Origin: Apostichopus japonicus
Taxonomy: Eukaryota > Echinodermata > Holothuroidea > Aspidochirotida > Stichopodidae
Direction: 5' to 3'
Length of the DNA: 64,000 nt
Assembly: GCF_037975245.1 (NCBI RefSeq)
Contig: NC_092569.1
Coordinates: 1,027,001-1,091,000 of the forward strand
This document shows, one piece after another, positions 1 through 10,796 of the stretch. Position 1 is the stretch's first letter, and each line of letters begins with the position of its first letter. Under the pieces are notes generated by a model. It searched no databases. It had not been told where the DNA came from and saw only the letters and a list, made by a program, of their open reading frames with translations. A program made the position numbers and the translations under genes.

Positions 1-888
1 TTGCTATCACTCAAATTTGGTTTTTCTTGAGTTATGACATATAAAGAGTAAAATTCTGCCTTAAGTCATCCATTTACGAAAAAATAAAAATAAAAATTTG
101 TTTATTTACTGAATAAGGCCAGAGTAGATAAATGTATCAAAGCTTGAGGGCCTGAGGTTTCAATCCTATCAAGATCTCCATCAAAGGTGAACTGAAACAA
201 AACAGACTAAGCACATGTTTAAAATAACCAGATGGACAGACAATAGTATCTCCTCTTTCCTTAAATCTCACTGTCCTTCTTTCTGTCTAATTTTACTGTT
301 TATTGTTTTCTGTATCTGTATATTTTAATTGTGTCATTAAAAGCCAACAGAAAACTAAAACATTGCTGTTGTCATTCATAGTCTTGGTATTTCTGGTTTA
401 ATTGTGAACTGGAAAATAAGGTCTGGTTCTGATCTCTGATGTGTTTTTGAAAAAACTTCACCTCCCTTTGGTGTCTGTCTGAGGAGTATGATGGGGTGTG
501 GTCATGTCCTTTGTGGTTTTGAAAGTATGGTAATAGTTAATTGGGAAATAAGATTTGTTTCTGCTCTGTGATAGGTTGCAAAACAACTTCACCCCCCCCC
601 CCCCACCCTTACTTCTGCATCTGAGGTGATTAGATACTGGATTGTATTCTTTACCTTAGAATCAAGGAATACAGTGAAAACTGTGGGATTAATAGTGGTT
701 ATGACAAGTTTCTTTTAATTCTCGGAATACTCATAAATGGGAAAGGTAACAGCATTTTACTTTGCAGGGACATGTTTAGTCTGAAAGCATTTTCAATACA
801 AGACATTCCTTTTCTGATATGAATCCCTCAAAAGTAGACAAAAACTTAACGAGTAAAAGTCAAATGCTTTTTCACTTTTATTTTGTAG
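1..888 (+). other. Intron of the BSDC1-like gene
   Basis: This stretch precedes an exon that opens at 889 after a clear acceptor (TTTTATTTTGTAG), so it is read as intron of a gene beginning left of the window. No coding stretch was recognised. It holds a diverged local duplication (about 405-483 and 538-625; shared words such as GGAAATAAG, TTCTG and CTTCACC) and a poly-C tract near 590-606. Confidence 0.55.
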
Positions 889-1293
889 ATGAATCTTGGG
901 ATACCGTGCCAGAGGTAAGGAAAGAAACCACAGCAACCTCTGCAGGGATGGAAAGCAAGGAAACTCCCAAAGCAGATGTTGATCCACCACAGGAAGATAA
1001 AAAGGAAACTTTAAATGTTAAAGAAACACCAAACAGGACTCAATCTGAAACGGATGTAGATACGAACAATAAAGCTGATGTGATCGTTGATAACAGTGTT
1101 AAATCTTCTTCTCAAAGTACATCTCAAACATCTCTGAAGGAAGAGGAGGAGGTAACAGTAACAGAGGTTGCAGAAACTGACTTAACAGATGGAGTAAAGG
1201 AACTGACCCTGGAACCAGAGGAGAACATTCAAGAGGAAAGAAAAGAGGACCGATCACCCACAGAGTCTTCAAATGGAAGCAGTGGAAACAAAG
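889..1293 (+). CDS. BSDC1: BSDC1-like protein, penultimate coding exon (partial gene)
   Basis: Internal exon of 405 nt (135 codons' worth) flanked by TTTTGTAG on the left and AAG|GTAAAC on the right. It enters at codon position 2 and leaves after codon position 1, which matches the phase of the exon at 4791. The encoded segment (DESWDTVPEV... to ...SSNGSSGNKG) is acidic, Ser/Thr/Glu-rich and has no folded domain. Vertebrate BSDC1 (BSD domain-containing protein 1) has a comparable low-complexity acidic stretch between its BSD domain and its conserved C-terminus. The BSD domain itself would lie on exons left of the window. Identification rests mainly on the next exon. BSDC1 function is poorly defined; the BSD fold occurs in transcription-factor and synapse-associated proteins. 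Confidence 0.7.
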
Positions 1294-1470
1294 GTAAACC
1301 TAACCCACCTCCCCCTCCCACCTCTTTCACCCCAATCCCTTTTGCAGGGATCAAAAATCTGGAATGGATAGCAGTATTAAAAAAGGTAAACCTATCCTAA
1401 CCTCCTCTTTTATTCCCACCCTACCTTCATCTATATGTGGTGTAGTCCGGCAATTCGTTGCAGGGATCAA
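1268..1470 (+). repeat. Tandem duplication of an exon end with its splice sites
   Basis: The last ~26 nt of the exon, its donor and a pyrimidine-rich stretch ending GCAGGGATCAA (1268-1354) recur in diverged form at about 1356-1470: a Gly-Met-Asp-Ser-Ser-like coding stretch, AAAG|GTAAACCTA, pyrimidine-rich DNA, then GCAGGGATCAA again. This leaves a possible 38-nt micro-exon (1348-1385) with an acceptor (CCCTTTTGCAG) and a donor (AAAAAG|GTAAAC). Including it would shift the frame of the last exon. No evidence of use is available. Confidence 0.6.
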
Positions 1471-1947
1471 CAGACAGGGGGTGGACAATATCATTATGGA
1501 CATCTTCTTAAAATACTTTCCTCTGTATGGCTTTAGTCCCATCACAAATATGAGGGTAACAGGCAGTGTTTCAGCTAAGCCGCTATGACGCGATTTTGAC
1601 GCAATGGCTTGCCGATTTGACGCACTGACGTTCAGAGAGAGAGAAAAAAAGAGGGTTTCATTTTCTCCTGAATTTTGTACAGTGTGAATAGAAAAAAAAA
1701 CGTTTCAAAGGCATGGTGTTCAGAACTTTAACTTGAAGTGAAGAAATTATTACTGAAAATTGCGATCGTTAACTTTACCGTAGTGCTGTTTTTCTATACA
1801 GTCACATAGATTTAGCTCGATTGCTGTAAAGCTAAATCATATAACATAACGTGCACGTGCACTGATGCATTGCCTACACTACGATGGTTCGCAATACCAG
1901 TGTACTAAATATAATATCTGTATAGCCTACCTTACATTACATTGCAA

Positions 1948-2492
1948 CAGGGTCAGAAATAAGCGGGGGTGATGGGCGATTCGCCCTATCAAGTGCTAAA
2001 AAAAGCCCTCCGAAAGCACAATTGTGAGGACGAAAAAGAAATATAAGAAAATCGCCCTCGTAATATCAGGTGTCTGTGTAAATTTAATTGTGACATGCTT
2101 TTTGATTTAGCTAGGGTTTGCAGTAGCAGCGCGAATCGCACAAACAGTTCTCACAATCCCGCATCACATTTGATCAAATTTGAAGCAGTGCGGGAGGGTC
2201 GCGCACAATCACCGGGAACATCCCGCGCAGTCACTGGCAAATTACGGCAATTAAGCAATTTCAGTACCAGCGGCAATAACCTCAAATCCCCAAAAATCTC
2301 CGACCACATGGTAGCCTAACTTCAAACTAAGTCAACATGGAACTCTAACCTAGCCATCTGTTTAATCGCTCAAGTTGTGTCGCAAATAAAATATAAAAAT
2401 ATCCAAGAAAATCTGCAATCTTTGACAACCGATGGTGGCATCCCGCTCAGATAGTCGTGCCTACAACTTTGAAAATCCTGGCTACGCCCCTG
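1948..2492. mobile_element. Possible hAT-like non-autonomous element or two adjacent repeat ends
   Basis: The left edge reads CAGGGTCAGAAATAAG and the right edge GGCTACGCCCCTG, so the piece has CAGGG...CCCTG termini, a common end pattern of hAT-type DNA transposons. The right edge, in reverse, resembles the CAGGGGCGTAGCCAGG motif I associate with dispersed repeats of marine invertebrates. The flanking 8-mers (CATTGCAA and GTATTAAT) do not match, so target-site duplication is not shown. The interior is non-coding. It may be two unrelated fragments. Confidence 0.3.
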
Positions 2493-3550
2493 GTATTAAT
2501 ATTGTTGGCAAAATGTAACATTTTGAAAAGTCATGAACATTGACCGAGGTTTTTTTTTGGTTCAATAAAATAATTTTACCCCTACCCTTAGACACCTCCC
2601 CCAGGACGGGGTGAGTCAAATATTCAGATATTAGCCATTTTGACTCAATGGGAAGTTTCTTAGAGGAAACACTGGTAACAGGAGAGAAAAATCCATCCAT
2701 AGTTATTGTTGTATGTGATAGAGACACATGTCATGATCACCTCCCTTCCTCCCCCCCACCCCATTCCCTCCAAAGCCAGGAGACACAAACCCTATCATCA
2801 TGAATCTGTGTGATAGAGACAACTGTCATCAAATTCCTCAAACAGCTGGAAAAAATATTATTCCATCTGGAAAATACCACAGAGTAAATCTTCCTTTAAT
2901 AAAGGATAAAGACTTGATCAAGGTTAAATATGACATCATCGAAACACATGTGCTTCATTTTGTAATATTTCCTTGTTTATTACAATGCTTATTTTCTGTA
3001 ATTTAGGTTGATTTTGTAAATGCTGAATCTAAATGATTGAAGCAGTTAAACATGACTTATTGATGGCATTGGTTTCAGTGTTAGCATTTCACCCTGAAAA
3101 TATTGAAAGAAAACCAAAGACAGGTTTCAGATCCCAAAGGGCACTATGACTTACAAAATGCCAACTACCAGGCACTACTTAAAATCTCCTGGACCAAAAC
3201 TTTCTCTTATCTGTGTTTGGGGGAGTTGGTCTTCACAAAATGCTGTCAGGTAGAGATGATGTTTGGGTTTGTGTCCCTTTGTTTAAGTTTTTTTGTCTGG
3301 TGTTTTGTGGATGTTTGGAACAGCCAGGAATGTGACTATTTTGAGGGGTAAGAAGGAGGGATGAGTCCTTCCTCCTAGGCTGAGGTCACTACTACTCACT
3401 TCCTTGTCATCCTTGCAAGTGAAATGATCCTCAAGTTCATGCTGGAGAGGTTAATCGGAATAACAATGGTTGACTACAATGTGCAGTCAAATGTAGTTTT
3501 TATGGACAACTAATATATTAAATAGATTGTTTGTTTGCCAAACCTGTACT

Positions 3551-3894
3551 TACCGGCAGGGGGGTAGGAAGCTTCCAAAAAGTGGGGGGGGGTACAACAT
3601 CAGAGGGGCACTTTCTCATTCCACAACCACCACTCGTTATGCTATAAACCGATACACACCGGCCATATTACTTAAATATATATGATGTGTTAGTATGCTA
3701 TCAATACTATCATGGTGCACGTGAATAATTAAACTAAAATATTAAAATTAGCAAAGGCTTAAGATATCCAAAAGACAGTTCTTCTTCAAAGGGCACATTT
3801 TATTGCCAGTACGGCACATTTGCTACTTTGGAAAAATTTGGGGGCACATGCTCCCAGTGCCCCCCCCCCCCCGGCTCCTACCCCTGCCTACCGG
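3551..3894. mobile_element. Small inverted-repeat element (MITE-like)
   Basis: The left end CCGGCAGGGGGGTAGGAAGC and the reverse complement of the right end (CCGGTAGGCAGGGGTAGGAG) are imperfect inverted repeats of about 20 bp, both preceded by TA. The ~345-bp interior has no coding potential and carries G- and C-runs close to the ends. A TA target duplication would suit a Tc1/mariner- or PIF-type MITE, but the superfamily is not determined. Confidence 0.4.
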
Positions 3895-4790
3895 AATATT
3901 TTTATTTGCTGGAACTTTTCTGCTTCTTCAGGTCAAAACCGTATCCTCTTGGCATTTTCTATCATGGAGATATATTAAATCTTAAAATTTTGAGTTTTTT
4001 TATGTCTAAGGTGAATGATGTCATCATTACAATTGAACTGGAAAAAAGGCTTTTTGTCTTTCTGTATATATTTTAATAATTTATCCAAAGAAAATAATAT
4101 TTCTAAAAGAAAGATGCAATTACATGAGAGGTGTTAAAGATTGATTTAGCCAGCAGAAATAGGTTACATTCACTCAACTAAGTTAAAGAAAAGATGTATA
4201 GGGTTTTCCAAATCAATGTTAAAGTTTTTTCATATATTGGCTACCACCGTAATATCCCTTAAACTTCCCCTCATAGTAATAATTTTGTATCTAGCACCTT
4301 CTTTATCACAAATTAGGCTTCATTGTAAGGATATGTATCATACAGAAAGTGCATTTACATGAACAAAAGAACACACTACCTACCCATATACATCCTTCAC
4401 CAACAAACAACTGTCTTATTAATATTTCCTGATGGGGGCGTGGATAAGTCAGTGTATTTATCTATGAACTCATTCATATTAATGTTTTCAGAATGCATAT
4501 TAATCAGATACATTTTACAAAATCATTATCTCTTGCATCCATGTCTTTTTTCACTTCAAACCTTTGAAAACAGGGTTATCTTTCTCAAATTTCTTTCACC
4601 CATATTGAAATTCTCAAATTTCATCATCTTGTATTTAAAGTGGTATCATTTACCTGCATGCAAGTCATTGTGCATCTCAAACACGCAGACCACATCAGTA
4701 AAGGAAATATTCTCTGTTTTGCAATAAAGCTAAAAGTTGTCTTAATGTCTCATTTTACCACCCTTCTCTTGTCTCTTTACCTCTCTGTAG

Positions 4791-4933
4791 AGTCCAGCCT
4801 CGGTGACGAATGGGAAAAAGATTTTGATGATATCGAGATTACAGAAGAAGACATTAAAAATGCTCAGCTAGCCAGTAAAAATAAGACGTTGGATGCAGAC
4901 GATGAATCAGACGAATGGGAGAACTGGGATTGA
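4791..4933 (+). CDS. BSDC1: BSDC1-like protein, terminal coding exon
   Basis: The exon follows a strong acceptor (CTTTACCTCTCTGTAG) and ends in TGA at 4931-4933. Joined in phase to the exon at 889-1293 it gives an acidic tail containing DEWEKDFDDIEITEEDI and ending DESDEWENWD. This closely follows the conserved C-terminus of BSDC1 as I know it: a WEKDFD motif, then a Thr-Glu-Glu helix, then a terminal acidic W-E-x-W pair. That terminal signature is the main reason for the name. The exon is short (47 codons plus stop). The gene is convergent with the minus-strand gene ending at 8301. Confidence 0.75.
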
Positions 4934-7900
4934 TGATTCTGATCTATAAAATTGCTTTCTCTGTGGTATTATTTGACTATTTTAGAAACATAATATCCAT
5001 GAATCTTAGTCACAGATAAAGCATCTCTTCTTACCCGGGTACTGTCTCTTTGATGTCATGTGACTGTCTAAACAACTTTTGTTCAAGAGTAGTGGTGTGG
5101 AAAGTGACCAATGAAATGTCAACTAACATCATTTTTTATTTTGTTTTGTTTTGTGTTTGTTTGTTGTAATTTATAATTTATAAAACTAATTTGTTATAAC
5201 TGTCCACCCTTAAATGGCTTGGATATATCAGTGTTCGTAGTCACAGCTGAAAATGTTATGGCTACAATTTGCTGACAGAGAAGGGAAAAACTTAATCTTT
5301 CTCAAGTATTTTTACAGATGAGATGTTGCTGAAAACTGCCAACAAGAAAATAATTTTATCAATAATACAGAGGATGTTTGAGTGTTTAGGTGTAAAGCTA
5401 AGGAGCTCCTATCAGTAGGGTTATTAGAATTTATAGAACAATGGCAGGGACCCCTGACATAGGGATGAGTTTGAGGAGGGGGTTGGGGATGGGAGAGCAG
5501 GGCAGGAGGCAGATAAATCATCAATGGTGCTGGAATGTCTGTGGCAGGAGCACACCCATATGAAATTCACTGTGAAAGTTATCGGTGGGCTAGACCCCTA
5601 ACCCCTCTCCCACTTGGCTTAAGGTGCCCTGAATGTATTAATGTGAACGACTTATGCTGAGGAGCTGACTTTGTCAGTAATTTACCCTGGAAGTAGTAAT
5701 CCAGACATCTGACCAATTTAAGAAACTCTCCAGATCTAATTTGTCTCCCTTATCAGACTATGAAATAGTATACAAATAATGAATGGTTATGAGTGCAAAT
5801 AGTGCAAATATTTCATGAGTTGAAAGATGTTATTTGTTCCATTCAACTCGGAATGAAATATTTGCACTATTGCACGAATGGAAACCATTCATTATTTGTT
5901 TTATACAACACCTTCAAATTTGGATATAATTGGATGTAAAATGCACTCATGCAAAAGATTTTTTTGAACAGACAGGTTTCTCTGCTCTCTTACGATTGAA
6001 AAAAGTGCTATCAAAAAAGTATAACACATGGTTTCTATTTCATAGGGTGCAATAGAGCGGATTTTGCATGCAATCGACGAGTAATTGACCAATCAAATGG
6101 CAGGAATATAATTAGGTGTTGTATAAAGAGGCTTAACTTCTGCCTAAAGTAATCCATGATGAAGCGATCCTTTAAAAAGCAGACATAAAATAAAGATAAT
6201 GGAAGCTTAAACCCAGTGCATGTACCCAAAGTTCATTGCACCCATCTCAAAATGCTGATGTTTCACCTGTGAGAATTGAAATATTACTTTTCCATGGTTT
6301 GCTCTAATTTCTTTAATACATTTTAAATTAACTTTCCCACCTTTCTTGTCAAGTTTTATTATCTAAATATTTACTCATCTCTCACAGGTGTGGAAATAAG
6401 TTTCTTTAAAATAAATCATCTCCCCCCCCCCCCCCCCCCATTGAATATTGCCTGTCCTATCATCTCACACAAAAGCAGTGGATTTCTATGTTGTAAGTAA
6501 TAATGTGTTATGTGAACAGGAATTTGTCATTTGTAAATTTCTTCCATGGTGATGAGGTTACCTTAATTTTGTACAGATTTAAGCATGTAACATTACATTC
6601 CTTATCAAGGTTTGGGATGCAGATTCTCTCCAAAAAAGTAAGATTTTATTTTGTAAAGTTACAGTTAATATTACTTTTGTTCTTTTTGCATACAAGTTTG
6701 AAGCTTGTTAATAATATATGAATCAACAGAATATGAATCTATTTCGTGTGTGGCTAGGTAGTGAGTTGTGTTCTTCATGTCACGCAGTGTTATGTGAAAC
6801 AGCGCCCTCATAAAAGCATTCGTAAATGTGGGATAATGTCTGTAGCAAGATTTTGAGGCAAAATAAGTCTGATATTTATGATTTTCATTAAGCAGAAAAG
6901 CAATGGATTTGTGTTTGTTTCAGATCAATAAAATACCACTTTATAGCTATCCTTTCACTTGTAATGTGGGTGGTGGGGGGGGGGGTCGATGGGGAGGGTA
7001 CGTCGATTACTAACATAAATGAAAACACAAATTCTTGCGCTTTATCCATAACCTGATAGTTTTTATTAGAAATAATAACAATACTCTGTATCTTTACAAT
7101 GATTTAAGTTGGTACACAACAGTTGTACACAATTCTTTCCAAACTATTATTGTAACATATCTAACAGATGGTGAAAAGAAATAAAAGAAAAAAACAATTT
7201 CATCTTATCTTTGTGAAGTCAGGAATTGGATATTCTTTTGTTGGTCTTTTTCTCTTCAATCTACCAACAAAGAGGTGAAATTTCTGTGAATCTGCACAGA
7301 GAATAGTACCTCTATGTGTTGAAGATGGCTTAAATTCGAAAATGCAACACATTGGAGAAGAAGTTTGGGAATCAACTCCCTTTGCTCATTAGTTTCATTC
7401 TGGTTTTGAGTTTTTGACTTGAAAATGGTAAGCCCAGTGTTTCTCTTTCGTATCCTGTGCAAGAAGAGGAATTTTAAAGGAACTAGGAACTAGAAAGAAG
7501 GAATGGTGATGGAAAAATTGATGATCCTCACTTTGGACTAGTCAACATTTTTTTAAATTTCAATAATTCTACCGCACTTTGTATCACAAAGAATATTTCT
7601 TTGGTAAAACTTATAGGCAAATTTGTAGCAGTAAGATATATACTACCACATAAATACAAGAATTAAAGCACTTTGCCTCTTCATGCAAACCATTTACCCT
7701 GAAGAATAACCCCATTAAGGCAGACTGAGATGGTGAAGAATCTTATTGCTGACTTGCTGGAGAGTAACATTCTTATAATTCCTGAATTGCAGTCTCACAA
7801 TCAATACTTTTCTAAAGAATGGTTCTGAGATGTATTTATTTTTATTTTGTAAAAGAGTAATTTAACCATTTACTAAATTCAAATTTAACCATTTTGTGTG

Positions 7901-8300
7901 TATTCTAGGAGGTGGTCACAGATTGGATCATATTTGTAAAACATTTTTTAATCAAACATGGGACTGAGTAAATTGCCAGAAACTGATGAAACAACTTAAA
8001 ATTTATTATTTAAAGCACCTTGTGTGGCAGAGGCAACGTCTCTTGCTATGTATATACACTAAAGATTAGGTTTTGTCTGTTTGATCTCAAGAAAGGTGGT
8101 TGCTTTCAAAATATTTGCTGGTCTGACCATACCACAATTTGGTAGCCCACCCACTTTGCATGCTACAGTCCAGGCTGTAATTTATTTCATTAACTGTTAA
8201 GGTTTATTTACATGAATCTTAGAAACATTAACCTCAACCTCAAACATGAGAATATAGTTATTAATCTCTTTTTTTCCCGTTTCCATATTCCTGAATTACG
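4934..8300. other. BSDC1-like 3' UTR and tail-to-tail intergenic region
   Basis: No coding sequence was recognised. Candidate poly(A) signals AATAAA for the + gene lie at 6189, 6410 and 6927; the true end is unknown. The region includes a hairpin MITE (5769-6126), a poly-C run (6422-6439) and a G-run near 6969-6985. TTTATT motifs near 8181 and 8203 could be AATAAA signals for the minus-strand gene. Confidence 0.5.
5769..6126. mobile_element. Hairpin (foldback) MITE with nested inverted repeats
   Basis: The arms 5770-5825 and 5841-5906 are near-complementary over about 55 bp (ATACAAATAATGAATGGTT against AACCATTCATTATTTGTTTT, and TGCAAATATTTCAT against ATGAAATATTTGCA) with a short loop, so the single strand would form a long hairpin. 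A second inverted pair, TATACAACACCT (5902-5913) and AGGTGTTGTATA (6114-6125), encloses the next 225 bp and suggests a second related element or a nested insertion. There is no coding sequence. Confidence 0.55.
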
Positions 8301-8470
8301 TTAAGATGTATCCATTTTGGGTCCGTCCAACTGGTCCAGCTCATCCTGGGATAGTCTGTCTAATAAGTCATCCTCTACGACCGGAGAAGATGTATTGACC
8401 TCTGACCTGGACGATTGGGAAGGCAGATTTGACCTTTGTGAAACACTTGATGATTGAGGAAATCTGTTAC
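8301..8470 (-). CDS. Terminal coding exon of an unidentified minus-strand gene
   Basis: On the minus strand a good acceptor (TTTTTTTTACCACCAG) opens the exon at 8470 and a stop lies at 8301-8303. The exon enters at codon position 2 and encodes about 55 residues: a Ser/Gln-rich stretch (FPQSSSVSQRSNLPSQ), then an acidic helix-like tail (EDDLLDRLSQDELDQLDGP) ending KMDTS. The Leu/Asp pattern resembles short linear motifs seen at C-termini of adaptor or autophagy-related proteins, but I do not recognise the family. The upstream exons proposed at 10742, 17162, 17826 and 22695 join it in phase. Confidence 0.5.
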
Positions 8471-10741
8471 CTGGTGGTAAAAAAAAGATCAAAAGACATT
8501 AATGATGTCTCATTCGAATGATAAGTACTTTATTTCTGTAACCAAAGATATGTGCATAGCACCTCTGGTAATTGGGCTAGGAAAATTAACAGTATACGTC
8601 TTGTAGGTTTGGCTTCTTTTTTTACCCCTTTTTTCCCTTAAAAAGTACATATATTTCTGTTTTATTTTATGGGTCATTTCACATCAAATCACCAAATTTT
8701 GGAGTATGTCGTTGTTCAACCTCTTTTACAAATGACCAATTTTTTTGTATGCTTGGATATTATGAAATAAGCATATTCTGAAAATTTCAGTTGCACTGCT
8801 TCAAAATTGGCCAAATTATCACACTTTGAAATTCCACAATTTGCTGCCACTGTGGCCTTTTTGGTATTTTCATGATTTTTGTATGTATTGATGGACAGTC
8901 ATTTAACAGTAATGTCTTTTAATTAAGTGAATTAACAGAAGCAGACAGAACATTGCTAATATTTATTATGTTTAAATGACATTGAAATCTGCATAATAGT
9001 ACTGAATTGAATGACCTTGAAGTAAAATACCCAGGCTCAAAACCATGTGGAACAGCAAAACAGGCAAAAATGTTTACTTTAGAAAATCCCAAACTTTAAG
9101 GATTTTTTTTAATAAGAAAGGTAAAACACCCTCCTAATTTTTTTGTACAAACAGGGTGATACTATATCTCCTCTAGCAATAATAATCATATTTTTCAACG
9201 CGACGCGTTTTGAGTTATTGGCTGTCAAAGATGACCCCTTTATACATCAGAGCAACTTTACAACCTCATAAATTAATACTGAAAAAAGGTAGGACCCTGA
9301 AATTTAGTAAGTTGTAGGACCTTATACTTATAAAAAAAAAACTCACATGGTTACGTTGGTAAAAAGTTTGCATCAAAAACCCTTCCTCATGCTGAATCAC
9401 AGCATGAAATAGCAACTTTGAGCTAGCACATTACATGAAAGCATTGCAATCATTATTTTGTATTGCTTGGACTGGGCATAATAACCTCTGAAAGAATCAA
9501 GTACCCTGAAGCAAGTTTAGGAGCAATTTATCACTAAAAATATCACATGTTATTGTAAAAAATACCTTAACTGAATATTTTGGCATTTTTAAGGTGACTT
9601 TACTCCACAAGACAGTGCTTTTATAGCCTATTTGTTTTTATTTTCTATTCTATGGGGTAGAGTCTATGGGTGCCTTTAATATAAAGGTAGTAGGATATTT
9701 AATTGCTTTAAAAGTCATAAAAATGCCACGGTAGCCACAAATTGTGGAATTTCAAAGTGTGATAATTCGGCCAACTTTATGGCAATACAACTGAAATTTT
9801 CAGAAAAAGCTTATTTCATGGTGCTCTAAATCATGCAATGAGGTGGTACTTTGTGGAGAGGGTCCAGCAACAGCCATCTGGGATTTGACTCGAAATGACC
9901 ATTATGTATATTAAAGGAGCACACTTTCTGTATTTTCTAAGGCCGATTGTTTGGGGCTCAATGCAGCCATCAGCAATACTCTGCTCCATCTATATAAAGG
10001 TATACAGATATACTGTACAAGTGCACTTTGTTAGTACTGCTCCCACATCCTTCCAACAGTTTGCACCATCACACATATATACACAGACCCCCCCCCCCCC
10101 TTTAATTAACATCCAGTTAAATCCTAGATCCATACCTAATTTGCCCACTGATCTTTCATGCTTACCTATATGGCACCCTACTCAATGTATTCTTACTCTG
10201 TCCATACATGTAAGACAATTAACATAATATTTCTATTCCTTTTTTATCCTCTTCACCGTATGTCCTCTGTAAAGTAAAATTATTTTCATCCCATGATAAT
10301 AAATACAGACACGCTAAATAAGTAGTACCTTTACTTGCGTAAGCATGCATTTTCACAGTTTTAGATCAATCAACACCTGTCCATGAAAGTTCAATGCTTT
10401 CAAATCAATTGCCAACGGGCAAAACCTCTTACTATTGCCCACTGTCAAACAACCTCGTAATCTTATCAAAAACATCGATAATGTTGACAACGTTAAGAAT
10501 TGGGTTCTTTCCATCAACCCTCCAGGGTAAAATTATTGATTTTTGGCCCTCAAATTAATGAAATCCAAAAAATTGATGTCAATCATAGGTGCACAGTTAA
10601 AACTTTGACGTAAACCATCAAAATGAACATTCAAGTTCTTTTCTGTGAACAGGTTCTCAATTAAAATGTATTATTAGATACAAATATTTAAATATATCTC
10701 TCTTTTGTCAGTACTTTCTGTGTTATTGGGATCATCCTTAC
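8471..10741 (-). other. Intron of the minus-strand gene, with an inserted transposon
   Basis: Lies between the terminal exon and the candidate exon at 10742-10796. More than half of it is the long-TIR element 8672-9900. The remainder is AT-rich with a short poly-C run near 10089-10100. No additional exon could be supported. Confidence 0.35.
8672..9900. mobile_element. Non-autonomous DNA transposon with ~200-bp terminal inverted repeats
   Basis: The left end GGTCATTTCACATCAAATC is matched by the reverse complement of the right end GGTCATTTCGAGTCAAATC. Similarity continues for about 200 bp into both ends, including blocks such as TGAAATAAGC, CTGAAAATTTCAGTTG and ATTATCACACTTTGAAATTC. TTATG stands directly left (8667-8671) and again one base beyond the right end (9902-9906), a possible 5-bp target duplication. 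The central ~800 bp is AT-rich and has no transposase ORF. The superfamily was not determined. Confidence 0.65.
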
Positions 10742-10796
10742 ACAGAATAAAAGCCATGATTTTGCTCTTAAAGCGCAAATACAGATTGTCAAATAG
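10742..10796 (-). CDS. Candidate internal exon of the minus-strand gene
   Basis: The minus strand reads an acceptor CTTTCGGTATAGGTCAG, 55 nt of open frame and the donor CTGT|GTAAGG. The translation begins LFDNLYLRFKSKIMAFIL, a hydrophobic and basic segment. It starts in phase 0 and leaves one base of a codon, which is what the terminal exon at 8470 needs. An acceptor one codon earlier (TATAG|GTCAG) is also possible and would change the phase. It is short and unsupported by recognised homology. Confidence 0.3.

Larger units (their letters stand above)
1294..4790 (+). other. Last intron of the BSDC1-like gene, repeat-bearing
   Basis: Bounded by the donor at 1294 (GTAAAC) and the acceptor at 4790 (CTTTACCTCTCTGTAG). 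The intron carries the duplicated splice region, a transposon-like piece at 1948-2492 and an inverted-repeat element at 3551-3894. The remainder is AT-rich with no supported coding sequence; the short ORFs near 2482-3351 and 3803-4727 show no recognisable domain. Confidence 0.7.
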
